64,000 bases of DNA from Xiphydria camelus. Its lineage: Eukaryota > Arthropoda > Insecta > Hymenoptera > Xiphydriidae. The notes under the pieces are model-generated. The model was given only the letters and a program-made list of their open reading frames with translations. It had not been told where the DNA came from and searched no databases. A program made the position numbers and the translations under genes. Below are positions 43,357 to 56,011 of this stretch, in pieces (within the stretch, counting starts at the first letter, position 1; every line of letters begins with the position of its first letter). Where the stretch lies: contig OY783195.1 of NCBI GenBank assembly GCA_963678675.1, positions 9,739,277 through 9,803,276 of the forward strand, written 5' to 3'.

Positions 43357-46297
43357 CATCTTGTAAAGCGACGACTTCTTGCGAGTAGCCCCTGTAGATA
43401 GACTGCACGCCTGATCATCCCGTCCGTGCGAAGAGAACATTTTGGCACGTTTCAATGTAAAATATATAGTAATGCAGAGACGTGTCGTGAATATCGTAAC
43501 ATATAGAGAATAATAGAATGAAACGGAATGCTCCATTAGCGCTAAATTGTCATGCTAGGGAATAACTCGGTCCCCTCGCTAATTTTTTGTGTAGATTAAA
43601 AAAATTTCGTCAAAATTATTTATTCATACTTTCTCATTTTTAATTTTCGGCCTTATTTTCGTTGGATAACGATATTTGTGAAAATGTAGAATACCTCATA
43701 ATATATTGTAAGTATCATTTTCGCAATCGTTGTGCTTGACATAAGTCTGTCTCTCATGGCTTTCCGATGACGCCATAATAACATACAATAAAGAGAAACG
43801 CGCTTAAATACAACTTTGCCAGTAATAATTTTTTCGTAAACTTCCTTTTTTATGTGACATTGAATACGTATAGAGATTACAAGTTCAATAGAAAAATACG
43901 AATATGTTTTTTATGCGATACCGAATCCCAGGGATCTTAAATTTATTCCGCAATGACTTTACTTTGATCTATACGTGATAAAAATTGCGAAAAATCCCCG
44001 TGTTATCAAATTTCTCCTTACAATTCTTGTTTATCTTCCCCTGATAATTAATAGCCGAAATTGGGCATTTTACGCATATAAACTAAACCCCATTTCTATC
44101 CATGCGGCCACATTCTGGCGTCACATTATAACCGTTCATTGGGCGCGTAGTGTCCCTCAGCCGGCGACACCATCTGGCGGTCGCCATTCCGCTAATAACG
44201 CTTCATTATCAAAAGGTACACCCTTAAACTCCAAACTTATTAGAGCTTACGAGGGTTCCGGATGATTGAAATAGTTCAGTGCCATGGATTAAGTTTGGCG
44301 TCGATCCGGGTCGCGTTGTAAGATTTCGTATTATAAGCGGGGGAGGGATGAATGAGGCGCGTCTCCCTCCTGTATAAGTATCCGCAAGCTGGTTCATTGT
44401 GCTGTCCGGTATCTATTCGAGAATGCGATATCGGTATAGTTTCAAAGAATCTTCCCAGACGCCTGCAATTTAGGGAGTCCTGCGCGTTATATGAAAGAGT
44501 CTCTTGGACGTTACATCGACGTTGCGCCCCTATTTCAGATCTATGTACGTATCTGCTTATTGCCTTCGTTATCCTCGTTATTAAGAGCTTATAAGATGCA
44601 CCCGATGGTTGAAAAGACTGTCTGTATTGAGGGACTGAGCGCAAAGATGAAAAGTATTATTAAAACTTTATCCGTGACGAGTAAACTCATGTAATAACAT
44701 AATATAGTTCCTCTAATTACTGTGTGAAATTCGTGAAAATGAAATGCATACAAGAGTTTTCCTCAAGACACCTCGTATGCTGCTTTACATAAATTGTTTC
44801 TTAACTTGTATGAAAATTCTCGATGAGATGAAGCCTTACTGATTAACGACGTTTCTAGCTCAATGGGACAGATGAGGCTTTGCGACAAGAAAGTAAACCT
44901 AAAATATATTCTCAACGCGGAGCTCCGTTCTCCGTACAGATATCGCAGTAGGAAATGGAATCGTATATCTAAAGGTTTAGAAAAAAAAGGAGTGGATAAA
45001 GAACCAAGAAGCGGGTGTATTTAAAGAAGCGGAAGACAAGAGGATTGAAAGGGAAAGAAAAGAAAAAGAAAGGTGAGTGAGGAAGAGAGGAATTTCTTAA
45101 TTTGTCGAAAAAAGAATGTTGAAGAGAGCAAGGGAGAGTAAGGAGACGCTCGGTTAATATTGGTGAGAATGTATGGAATGTGTAATTGCAGAAAAGAAAA
45201 GGTATAAGAATTACGAGAAAGTGATTATCGAATTACAATTAGTGCTGAAATAAGATAAGATGATACAAAGTAGGAGTAGATGGTCGTCAGGCAATCAACA
45301 TTATGATTTTTGGAAATCATAAGGACGCTTTATGACTGGAAATGGGATACATGGATAATCCATCTAATATCATTTTATAGATTTATAAAAAATTAGCTTA
45401 TTAGTAAAATACAGCTTGAAGTAATTCTTATGCCAAAGATGAAGAAAGTTTGTTTATAAAAAAATATCTATTGTCATTATTCATCAAAGTCACGTACCTC
45501 GAAAACGATAAATTTAATGTGATGCGAAACACATGCAAAGTAAACCTCTTACCTCAAAACTAACTCGATAGGTACCTACTATAAAAAACGAGTTTTTAAC
45601 GTTTTATTCTTCGAATTACAAGTCTTTAGCCTTAAATATTTCAAACTTATCCCATTCACTCCTACATATAAAAAAAAACACGAATTATTATTGGGTCTAT
45701 ACCTACGTAGGTACGGCGTTCATCGTGTAATATCGGACAAGAGAAGAGGGGGTAGGACAAGATAGACAAGAAGAGGAATGGGAAAGAGGAAGAAGAAAAT
45801 GGCGTTCGGAACAACTACGCATATATACTCGCTGTAAATAATTGGAAACACTATATCGCGATTATACTAAATCGGTGGGTACATTTCGGATTATGGTGCT
45901 GCGGGGCTTGTCGGACGTCTGACAGATAAGGGTGAGGAGGGTCGTTGGTTCGGTAAAATTGCGCACGCTATCGACGCACGAGATCGAGAGCGTTTCGATC
46001 CGGCTAAGGAAACCGCGGCCGTTCACCTTCGACCTTTGTCGGCTTAGCAAAACGGGAAAGCGTGGCACGGTTCTGTCAACCTAGGATTTGAGAAACGGCT
46101 GCCGCCGTCAGAGAGAAAGCCCGCGGATCCGCTGATGAATTGTCGCGTCGAGTCGAATTCTGTTTTACAAAGTAGCCCTACTATACGTTGTAGCTCGGGG
46201 TGCCTATAATAAATTATCCCTGGAAAAAGCTACATAGGAAAGTGGTATGCCGAATAAAGGGATTGAAGTGTGCAGGGGTATTAGATACTATACCATT
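43357..46297. other. Non-genic tract with purine-rich and GC-rich parts
   Basis: 44980-45150 is strongly purine-biased on the + strand. 44100-44260 and 45880-46160 are CpG- and GC-rich. Short frames there overlap on both strands without motifs. These could be regulatory or untranslated exon sequence of a host gene whose coding exons lie outside the window. No gene called. Confidence 0.4.
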
Positions 46298-46682
46298 AAC
46301 CGAGTGGAAATTCTTTCTAGGCGTTAACTTGGACCTAGTTAATTTGTCACAATATTGTCTTGGCCTTATATAGAAATGTCCCACTTTTTAACCAGAACTA
46401 TTACAGGCCCTCCTAACTTGGGCCAATATAGGTTGTCCTGATTTGAAATTAGCTGGAAAGGCCGAGATAAAATTATCATGGATGCTGAGTTGAATCCAAA
46501 CTGAGTTCTAGCTTGGGATTAACGAGGAAAGCCGGAATAAAATTAACTTGGATGCCCAACTATAAATCCTAACTTGGCTCTCGTTTTGAATTAACGGGGA
46601 ATTATTTATTGTGGCAGCCCAGATAATGCAAGCCATGGGCCAAAATAATAATTTGGCAGCCAAGCTAATTTTCCACTCGGGT
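46298..46682. mobile_element. TIR MITE with internal ~70-bp tandem repeat
   Basis: Starts AACCGAGTGGAAATT and ends with the inverse AATTTTCCACTCGGGT. Inside, a unit with GGAAAGCCGGAATAAAATTA, ACTTGGATGC and GATTAACG repeats about twice (46455-46600). Many AACTTGG/TTGGC motifs give it a low-complexity look. Superfamily unknown. Confidence 0.65.
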
Positions 46683-49600
46683 ATTTATCATCGTATCATT
46701 GGTTAATACATAAGATTTTATCCAGTCGATTTGGACCCCCCTTTATTAGCGGCGCGAAAAAGGTGGTATTTATATTCGGGATGCGCTTTATACACTGATG
46801 TGTACAAATATTTGGAATCATTCGATTTGTATGAATATAAGTAGTCGTGTTGCTACAGAAAAGGTGACAGAATTATATTTTCGGAACGAATTGAGATGAA
46901 TGAAAAATTTAAGGAAGAAAATGTGTCAGCTTCTAAAATCAAACACAATGTATATAATATAGCTTTAATTTTGTTTCGCTTTGTTTCCAAATTATAACAA
47001 ACTCAAGAAATATACGAAAAAGGGAATTTCCGTAATTATTTTAGAATCGAAGCGAAGTACAATAACAGTTCAATCATAAAAGTTATTCAGATTTTTAAAT
47101 TAAACAACTTTCATATGAAAACCTTCGTCGTATCTTGCTCCATTTTCAAGATACACTCGCACTACAAGAAAAGTGATCCCAAACTTTTGGACGGCGGTGT
47201 ACGTAATTCGAGAGTAAAAATCAAGACGAGCGAGGGAGAGCCAGGGTGCGAAAGAAAAACGACGACCGATGTTCAGAAACCTCGCGGGCGAAATGTTTGA
47301 AAGAGTCGGGAGCGGGGAACAAAATACGTTTCGATACCGGAAATCCGACAGCGGGAATCGTGAATCGCGACTTGGAAACTTTTGGTTCTCGAACTTCATT
47401 AAAAGTTGTTGCACGAACGAAGTGGTATGGACTTAAGCGCATCTACTCGCGTAATTACGGCAGCTGGAAAGCAGGAGCTTGCTGGCTGCGGAATCTAAGG
47501 GGTAACGAATGGAGGCTGATTTTACTGCACCGTGGACGAATGCTAGGTTTCGCTTAGACGCCGCAACGTCATTCCTATAAGTTTAGCAAACTTCGGAATT
47601 CGTCTGTTACGAGGGGTATGATGTCTAGATACCGCTAGCTATGCATACTGAGAAAAAAGGACACAAAATTGTAATATTGGTTACTAAAAATGACATATGG
47701 AAAACTGGTAGAATCTCCTCTTTTTCTCACCACAGGAGTATCAGATTTAAAATTTTTTGATTTGATAAAGAAGGATCGATTCTGTTTAATAGACATTGAA
47801 AGTTATTGAATTTTAACAGATAGGTACGTAACGATGATAAATAGAGAGAGAGTCCTAATATTGCATCACAAGATTTCTGTGAGGTAAATGGCATCCAAAC
47901 AGGACGCCAATTTTCTTTATTGACGTACATCCTGACATCTATATTATGTGAGCTATGATTTTTTATTTCAACTATCTCGTATGAAATGTTGAATATTGAA
48001 TTCATTCCCGTTCCCTTACAGTCTATTTTTGTAATAAAAAAAAACAGGTATAGCCATGGATACATTTCGGGCAATGCTTATGCTAAAAAAATTGGTTTGT
48101 AATTTATATTTATATGATTTAATTCGGAGAAATCTCATGGCAAAAATATGAAGGTAAGTTTTTTAACTTTATAAATTCAGATTCAGATACTGCAGAAAGT
48201 GTACCTTATATTTGATTCGGAATGAAACCTATTTTAACCTTCATAAAATTGAGTGAATTAAAGTTGCGCTGCCCGAAGCTAAATACATTTTGTCGTCACG
48301 AAATATTAAAGTAGTTTGCAGAAAAGTTTCATTTAATATTTGTCCACTTGGATGAAAATCTATTTCCTGTAGTTACTATGAGGTAAAACGATTCAGTTAG
48401 GTACCTAAACCATTTCTCGAAACCCAAAATTCATCGGGAATTTATCTACAGATATTAAACAAATAAATTATCAGTTGATTTATTTTAAGTTCGTAACAAA
48501 CTTCACGAAGGCGAATATACGAAACACTTATTACCCTCGAGTGGCAAGAAACTCACGGATTCCGCTACCTACAATATAAAGAGAATGATACATTGGAACT
48601 AATTTTCTATAGCGAACCTTCTATCCGTTCTAACTTCTCCGTGATCCTCGTTTTGCTTCTTCACGCCTAACGAACTTCTATCGCCACGTAGAGTGTTATC
48701 GAGAAGCAAAACATATAGTAATTCCCTCGAGCCATTATTTGCAGTATTGGCATTCCGTATATACCCTTGGCAGAAGTATTTTAGTATATCTTTCGTATCT
48801 CGCTTTGAAGAAGTTTCTCCTGCGAATTTATACCAAGTATTCGCTCGAGTTGCAGCTCCAGGGAAGCTTGTCTCTCACGGATCAACGAGACGACCTGAAA
48901 ATCTTTCGCACAGAGCGGTGTGTCAGTTTCTTGAGTGGGGGCTCGGTGCTTTTCTATGCTCCCCGTCTTTTCTCGTTGTCCTTTCCATCCGCGTCTCTCG
49001 GTAGATCTCGCAGCGAATGGTTGATCGAGAAACTCGACAGAATCTCTCGCCAAAGATTAAATTACTTTCGTATCAGCATCTACCACGTGATGAATTTCCA
49101 ATCTAGTTTATATACAGATTTTATAAAGCTAGCCGGAGAGGTGTATAGTTTAGAGCGTGATAAGAATTTGTTATCGTTGATTTTTTTTAATGTTCCGTCG
49201 TGTATTTAATTAAAAACTGCGTTCGTTAGAAACGAATAGTTCCCGATCAACAAGAACTTTCGAAAATGGGGTAAAAATCATGAATGCAAAATTTATATTC
49301 GTATTTATTGCGTTGCAGAAACGATATTCCCTCTTCTTTTGTTCATATCGAAATATACTTCAAGATGATTTAGTTTATTGAAGATAATAGAAAAAACGGG
49401 CAATCAATCGATCAATTTATAGTAGAATAATCGAACTGCTTAAGGGTTATACATATATTGACTTGCATTAAGTGTAAACTTTCTTAATTTGTCATGTGAT
49501 ATCGACATAATAAGAGAACTGCCCCGAAAGTACAATACGGCACCCCTTGTTTTCAGAACTAGGATCAAAGGATTTCGTAAATTAGTAAAATATAAAGTAT

Positions 49601-49935
49601 CGAAGGAGCTCTCAGACTCGTCAACTTTTAATTATGAAAATATTTTTATTGTGATAGCAAATGTTTCGTTATGACAAAAATAATATTGATTACAACAACA
49701 CATTGCTTCAACAATGTTTAATTACGACACCCAAACACTTGGTATCGCAATAACAATGATTTGTTATTTACATATGAATCAAGCTTTGGTTACTATCATT
49801 TTTCTCATTGTCAGTGAATTTTCTTCTTTAACTTACAGCTTTGTCGTTCGTTTATTGTGGAAAAAAAAAGAAATGCGTATGCTCATCTATTAGACATCTC
49901 TGACTTTGCATAAAAACGAATAATCAAATGACGCC
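46683..49935. other. Non-genic tract
   Basis: 47100-47560 and 48600-49060 are somewhat GC-richer. Frames of 103-156 codons exist but show no domain, and the two strands are equally open, so I do not call them genes. Nothing else recognised. Confidence 0.4.
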
Positions 49936-50155
49936 GTGAGCGCAATAGTGGACTAATCCACAAAGTGTGATTTTTGTTTTAATGCGGAATTGAAACTGTT
50001 AAATTAGTATCTTATTGTTAGTTAAATAGTATTAAACCTTATGTTTACATAAGATTGTTTGATCCACTTTGCAGTTGATAGATACTAATTTAACAGTTTC
50101 AATGCCGCATTAAAACAAAAATCACACTTTGTGGGTTAGTCCATTATTGCGCTCA
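49936..50155. mobile_element. 220-bp palindromic MITE
   Basis: Begins TGAGCGCAATAGTGGACTAA and ends with its inverse. Arms of ~85 bp include CACAAAGTGTGATTTTTGTT and GAAACTGTTAAATTAGTATC. The loop is about 50 bp. No coding content. Confidence 0.85.
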
Positions 50156-50900
50156 TAGTCTCAAATACAGTCATTTAAGAGACCTCATACTTTAAACTTC
50201 AATACATCCTCAACTATTATAATACCGAAAGATACCGTGACCACAATATAACATTCATTCTTCTATACCAGGATTATTTTATTGCATATAGCAACATTTG
50301 CTTTAAATTATATTAATATCCACTTTTAATGATCTATGAAATCCTTCTCTCACTCTAATTGTAAGCTAAATGGTGAATTTGGATGGTTAGGATCCTAAAC
50401 TACCTACTTATATACTCCACTAATATTGTAAGACCTCGTACATGGTGCTCTTAGATTACAAATTAAATTTGAGAGATAAACTCTATTTAATTTCAAAATC
50501 CGAACAGTTAATTATCTCTGTGGTTAAACGAAGTTTAACTGTTAGTCGGTAGTTTAGGGAACCAGATACGTCGGGAGAAAAAGGATTTACTTATTGACCT
50601 TCAAGTAGTTTCGCAGATAAAATTGATATGATTATTCATTTTCTGAACTGGAAACAAATTGCAAGATTAAAGATGGTACCTAGAAATCGAATATCATTTA
50701 GGGAAGAAACGCTAAATTTTTATACTTTCGTCTTGTAATCTTTGTAACTTCATAAGATATTATTTAGTTTTGATAATTTGGCATCTCATATTTTGACACT
50801 TACCTATGTATATTTCAATTTCTTATTACCTTTGCCCGATCTCGACGATCAGTCGTAGAATCAATTCTTTCCACTTCCCCCATGATGATATGAATAATAT
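50156..50900. other. AT-rich non-genic tract
   Basis: Nothing identified. Confidence 0.4.
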
Positions 50901-52120
50901 TATAATTGATTCGATCAGTTGTTAATTAAAAATTCTATTCACATCCGATCATTCAATGTATAAAACAAAGCTGAACTGAAAATTAGTAAGCGAGGAAAGT
51001 GAGCGGAATCACAATGCGTCCAACACCACCATCGGCTTCCATTGCTAATTTAGTCGCCTGTTTAAAAGATATTTCAGATATTTTACGTTCAAAATTGGAC
51101 ATTACAGGAATTAGTTAAAAATCGATGTATCGAACGAAGTAAGTCAAGCCACGACGCGACTGATTCTATTATCGGCTATTAGTAATAACTTCGGTAAATC
51201 ACTAATTAAAACTATTGCACGTCACTAAGAATTGAACATATAAAATCGTACGCGAGAGGAATTGATTCATAAAAAAAAATTGGAGCTTTACTCATCTTCA
51301 AGCATCCAACATCCCAAACAAGTCTAATTATGGATTAGTATGAATATGATAATTATACATTTACTTACAAATTAATGTTTAGTAAGTTTATTACATTTTG
51401 AAAAATATCCCTTATATATACGTATATATTTATCATTTAAATTATGTTTATAAAAAATATTTTCTACAGAAAAAATTCTCCAGGATAATGTAAATAAAAA
51501 TGGGATATACAAAATCGATTTTATATAGAATCGTTACCAGCTCCAGTGTAGAAAATGGAATATTATGGGAGTCGGTTAGTTAAAAATTGACATAATAAGG
51601 GAAATGAACAGAGGTGCAGCGTAACCGATACTATTCAGCTATCAGCTTTATGATTAATTTAATCAGTAGTCAACTGAAAATCGTGGGCTTAGTGCGAAAA
51701 GTGATCAAGTCAAAATTTTAACTTTGTGAGTTAGTCACTAAGAATATTGTTTTACACTACCAGAAAAATTGACCAAGTCATATATTCAACTTACAAAGTC
51801 TATCAGTTGAATATATGACTTGGTCAATTTTTTTGGTAGTGTAAAACAATATTCTTACTATTGGTGACTAACTCACAAAGTTAAAATTTTGACTTGGTCA
51901 CTTTTCGCAGTAAGCCCACGATATATCTTATACGGATAAAATAGAGCTTATAGAAAATCCGTTAGTTAAAAATCAACGTAGCAAGCAATTTGAGAGGAGA
52001 CACGACATATTCCATACTATTATTTTAATTAATATTGGTCAAATTAAAAATTCCACTCATCTCCAGACAGGATATTACAGGAATTCGTTAGCTAATAATT
52101 GAAGCAACGAACGAAATAAA
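50900..52120. repeat. Degenerate tandem repeat field
   Basis: The phrase (G)GAATT(A/C)GTTAGTTAAAAAT(C/T)GA(C/T)GTA recurs in diverged form at about 50917, 51105, 51570, 51963 and 52079, followed by CGAACGAA(A/G)TAA-like and CGACGCGAC-like phrases. Spacing is irregular, partly because a MITE is inserted. It looks like an old satellite or repeated insertion that has decayed. Confidence 0.4.
51682..51920. mobile_element. 239-bp palindromic MITE
   Basis: CGTGGGCTTAGTGCGAAAAG at the left is inverse to CTTTTCGCAGTAAGCCCACG at the right. Arms ~105 bp include GACTTGGTCA and GTGTAAAACAATATTCTTA. Target duplication not clear. Confidence 0.85.
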
Positions 52121-52610
52121 CGAAGTTGCGACACTTGAACGTTATTACAAGTTTTCATATAAGAAATATATCTATAAGATTATAAATCTGGTCGACGAAG
52201 TAAGAAATTTGATGAGATGATGAAGTGACTATACATGAAAAATATCTTAAAGTAGGAGAATAAATATGAAAATTGATTGTTGATAAGTTCCAATAATTCC
52301 CTCTTTTTAAAAATAGTAATATCTTTAATGTAGAAAACAAAAAACGATATCACTAACTTATTATTTTCATACGATAATATTTTTGTTATTTAGTTATCGT
52401 AACACGTTAGGTATTAATCATTGCGGAATTAATATAATAACTCTTTTCGTTGAAAGATATTGATTTATATCAACAAAATTTTAATTTATTTGAGAAGATG
52501 CTACTTTTTCAGGCAGCGGAGCGAGAATTACATTGATTCAAATTAATTTTTTCTAAATGTACATAATGGGAATCTAAATGATTTAGTTAATTTTTTCCCA
52601 GCTGGAATTC
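52121..52610. other. AT-rich non-genic tract
   Basis: Nothing identified. Confidence 0.4.
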
Positions 52611-52614
52611 GAAT

Positions 52615-52790
52615 TTTCTAAATGCGTTCTTCGTTACGGACATGAAGAAAAACTCGACTCAAAGGGTGCAAAGTTCAAAAGTCGAGAACTCTGTCCCTCA
52701 GGATGAGGGTAAAAGCGGGACGCAAGATCAATGTGGGCTTCGAGGGGTTCTTCTGTTAGTATTGTAAGTCAAAACGAATACTCGCTCCCG
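52615..52790 (+). repeat. Duplicated segment, copy 1
   Basis: AAGGGTGCAAAGTTC, CGGGACGC.AGATCAATG, TTCGAGG and GTATTGTAAGTCAA are shared with 53720-53880 in the same order and spacing. The conserved TATTGTAAGTCAA resembles a splice donor. Frames on both strands are partly conserved, so coding is not proven. Confidence 0.7.
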
Positions 52791-52905
52791 TTCTGTGTAT
52801 AGGGTGGCTTTCGACTACCACACTTTCTTCGGATATGTATTCCAAATAAATGCAATATTTTCCTTTACAATTTGTACGTAAAGAATTTTCAATCACACTG
52901 ATGTA

Positions 52906-53137
52906 CAGGGTGTTCAGCTGCTTGGCAGATTCGAAAATGAAGTGTAGATTAAGTTCGTAAATTCTTATACCGCCGACAAATTGTAAGACTACAATGATCG
53001 GTGGGATAAGTATTGATCAACTTGGGTGTTCATCAATATTTATCTTGCCTACTAGTATAGTTTTAACATTTATGAACGAATAAATATTGACGAAATTAAG
53101 TCATGGCCCGTACGAGTTTCCTGAGCGAAACAACTTG
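52906..53137. mobile_element. CAGGGTGTTC MITE, copy 1
   Basis: Starts CAGGGTGTTCAGCTG after TA. Shares AAGACT(A)CAATGATCG(G/A)TGGGAT, ATTGATCAA(C)TT and CAATATTTATCTTGCC with copy 2 at 54351-54560. The right end is degenerate here. Confidence 0.75.
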
Positions 53138-53289
53138 TACAGAATATATTTGCCATGACTTTGTCGCTAATAAATATTAAAAAGTATTGCATTTATTTTA
53201 AGTAATGTAAAATTGTTTAAATATCACTTATAAAAAGAAACGTATTGAATTTAAATCTTTTTCGGTAATAGTAACATTTTATTAAACTA

Positions 53290-53525
53290 ACACTGAAAAG
53301 AAAAATTTGCCACATTCAACCACGGTGAGATTGAATGCGACAAATCTTATGGTATGGTCGTTTCAATACCATAAGACTGTAAGGATAAATAGTTAGAGTT
53401 GAGGCAACCAATTTGAAATTAAAATAAGTGAATGTCTACTTGAAACAATTACACTGTAAGAGGTTCGCTATATTAAACCTCACCGTGATTGTGTGTGTGA
53501 ATGTAGTAAATTTTCTTTTCAGTGT
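53290..53525. mobile_element. 236-bp TIR MITE
   Basis: ACACTGAAAAGAAAAATTTG at the left is inverse to AAATTTTCTTTTCAGTGT at the right, with CCACGGTGAG and CTCACCGTGA inside. A hairpin CTTATGGTATGG..CCATAAG sits near the centre (53347-53383). Confidence 0.7.
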
Positions 53526-53719
53526 ATTAATTTAAAAAAACACAATATCCGTGACACTATATATCGCAATTGTTATTAACAAACAAGAAATACAACCAAA
53601 TTATTCCAACAACACATAAATCCTTAACTTCAATCTCTGGGTAATCCATACAAAACTTTCTCCTCAGTGCAACGTCCTTTGCGAATGCTTTCGAGATGCA
53701 TGAAACAGCCAAAAGCGCG

Positions 53720-53880
53720 TCCCCCTCAATACATTCGTAACAAAAAGAGGGCTCGCGTCGAAGGGTGCAAAGTTCGAAGAGACGAGAATATCCTTTTCCA
53801 TACGACGGGGGTGAAATCGGGACGCGAGATCAATGCGCGGTTCGAGGGATTCCACTGCGTGTATTGTAAGTCAAGATGAT
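53720..53880 (+). repeat. Duplicated segment, copy 2
   Basis: Partner of 52615-52790. Each copy is followed downstream by a CAGGGTGTTC MITE, so a block of at least 0.5 kb was duplicated. A 70-codon frame (53667-53879) and an antisense frame are both open in this copy, but copy 1 has stops. Confidence 0.7.
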
Positions 53881-54350
53881 AAAGAAGGTCTCACGAAAGT
53901 GTACATACAGAGTACTGTCATGTCTCGAATATATTAATTCTAAGCGTACACAAATGTACATAGTTATATAAAGCGTGCAGTACATATATACCGCACATAT
54001 GGTCCGCGATAAGTATGAGTTGCCAGTCGAACCACCCCACTCCTCTCGAAATCGCCATCTGTCATTGGTCGCCGTAATTTTGCAGCGCCCCCGTGCGAAT
54101 TTATGTTCCCATGTTAAAGTAGATCGGCGCCAATCGTTACTCGTCACACGAAGCAGCGTTGCGGCAGCGGTACTACAATTCAATTAGAGCGAAGCCCGGT
54201 GCATCGGGACATGTCGACACGTGACTGCACTTGACGCGGGCTGATTCATCCTAGCTTGTTAACAGTGCCGCTTATTGTTAGTAGGTGCGAAATTCCGTTT
54301 AATCCGAATTGGGATGTCGCGGATCGAACGCAATAGCTATCCAGTATATA
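53881..54350. other. GC-rich spacer
   Basis: 53990-54250 is GC- and CpG-rich with CGCCATCTGTCATTGGTCGC. No gene recognised. It might be a promoter-like island. Confidence 0.35.
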
Positions 54351-54560
54351 CAGGGCATCCACCCCAGGAGATTCGAATGGGATGAGATTCTTATACGGCT
54401 GGCAAATAGGAAGACTATAATGATCGATGGGATGAATATTGATCAATTAAGTGTTCATTAATATTTATCTTGCCGACTAATATATTCTTAACATTTGTCG
54501 ATGAATAAGTATTGAAATTCAGCCACACCCCCGTGCAAACTAGCTGGCCGGAACACCCTG
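54351..54560. mobile_element. CAGGGTGTTC MITE, copy 2
   Basis: Starts CAGGGCATCC and ends GGCCGGAACACCCTG, flanked by TA (54349-54350 and 54561-54562). A TA target suggests the Tc1/mariner superfamily. Confidence 0.8.
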
Positions 54561-54562
54561 TA

Positions 54563-55249
54563 TTCGGCGAACGAAATATGCGGTGTTTGTAAAAAAGAGA
54601 AAAAGATGCATGGAGAACTCTCCACTGAGGATAACAGTGGCAAAGTACGCATTGCAACAATCGCTGCAATTATCATTGTAATATATATGTCTGTGGATAC
54701 CATTACCTACATTTTATGATGAAAACTAAGTTTCACAAGAAAAGTTTGACTGTTACTACATGTTACTGTAAAATCGTGAAAATAATATACTTTTAATTAA
54801 AAATAATTTTGTTCAGTGTTAAATAGAAATATGTGTAGATTACATATAAAATGATGCATTTTAGCCGATAAAACGTAACGCAAACTTACGTCGTCGTATC
54901 TTTCCTGCCCTCTTCCGACGTCGGTTTATGACCGGTAATAAAACACGCGGCCATGTCGCAAACATTTTGATTGATTCTGTGGGAGAAATGATCATAGGAT
55001 CATCATTTTCCCTGGTTTTTATTCTCCTTTTTCCTTCTAGGGCCTACCCCTTCCATCGAGTACCTATTTCCGGTTTCTTCCGTCGGCCGTTACGACTCTA
55101 TTTTGCATATACACATGTACTTTACGAATAAATGACTATACGACAAAGACTTTCATTTGTACATATCGTAGAATCTGAAGGATACAGTTAAAACGGACCA
55201 CTGAATGAATGAATCGCTGGATAATCTAATAAAAAGTGTCTATACAGCC
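54563..55249. other. AT-rich non-genic tract
   Basis: Nothing identified. Confidence 0.4.
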
Positions 55250-55577
55250 ATGTTGAAGTAACTACGGAGTTTTAGTGTGACCTGCACCGCTCATTTCACC
55301 CTGACTGATTTTGACGCCAGCCAATAGTGAACAGCTATCTCTTACTTTACCATGACGCCATATCGCTCATGTGCCACTGTTGCAGCCCATGAGCGATATG
55401 TGCATGAAGGCCTCGGCCAAGTATGGTATAGAAATACCGAAGAGCTTCTCTCATCTGAACCGCACAGCTATACCAAAGTGAAAGGTAGTGACTCGCTATT
55501 GGCTCACGTTAAAATCAGTGAGAGTGAAATTAATGGTGCAGGCCACAACCCAACATTTCCTAACAAATTTAACATGT
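55250..55577. mobile_element. TIR MITE, family 1 copy 2
   Basis: Left GTTTTAGTGTGACCTGCACC, CTCATTTCACCCTGACTGAT and GCCAATAGTGAACAGC pair with inverted forms ending at GGTGCAGGCCAC. The centre holds a second hairpin, CATATCGCTCATGTGCC versus CATGAGCGATATG. Related to 39370-39566. Confidence 0.7.
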
Positions 55578-56011
55578 TGTATAGTTGAAAATACATGTGA
55601 CACATACATTGATTTGCACTTTGATTCATTTATACTGAGAGAATGTATGCGAGGACACGAACACTTCCAGTTTCGAAAAAGATCATATTTCTAACTATAG
55701 GTAGGTACGTATAAGTAGCTGTGACATAAGTGTAGATATTCTCGTAACGGCACGTACTATATTTTTGAATATTGAAATGAAGACTACAGTAGTAGTGATT
55801 AGTACCCTTTGATAATAAATGCATCGGAAAGAAAGAAAGATATACATGTACCAATGATTATATCATTTCTACCGCATAATGTGTATGACTGCAGATTTCA
55901 TATTACTACAATATTTATATGTATATAAAAGTTAGTAAATATATATTGAAGTAAAAGAGTATTTGTACCTTTGAAATATTTACTGCTTATACTTTATACA
56001 CTATCCACCGA
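55578..56011. other. AT-rich non-genic tract
   Basis: Nothing identified. Confidence 0.4.

Noticed and set aside
44276..44644. 122-codon minus-strand frame
   Set aside because: Both strands are open over the same GC-rich patch, and no domain is recognisable.
48739..49209. 156-codon + strand open frame
   Set aside because: No recognisable domain, no start or splice context, and overlapping frames on both strands are also open. GC is slightly higher here, which lengthens chance frames.
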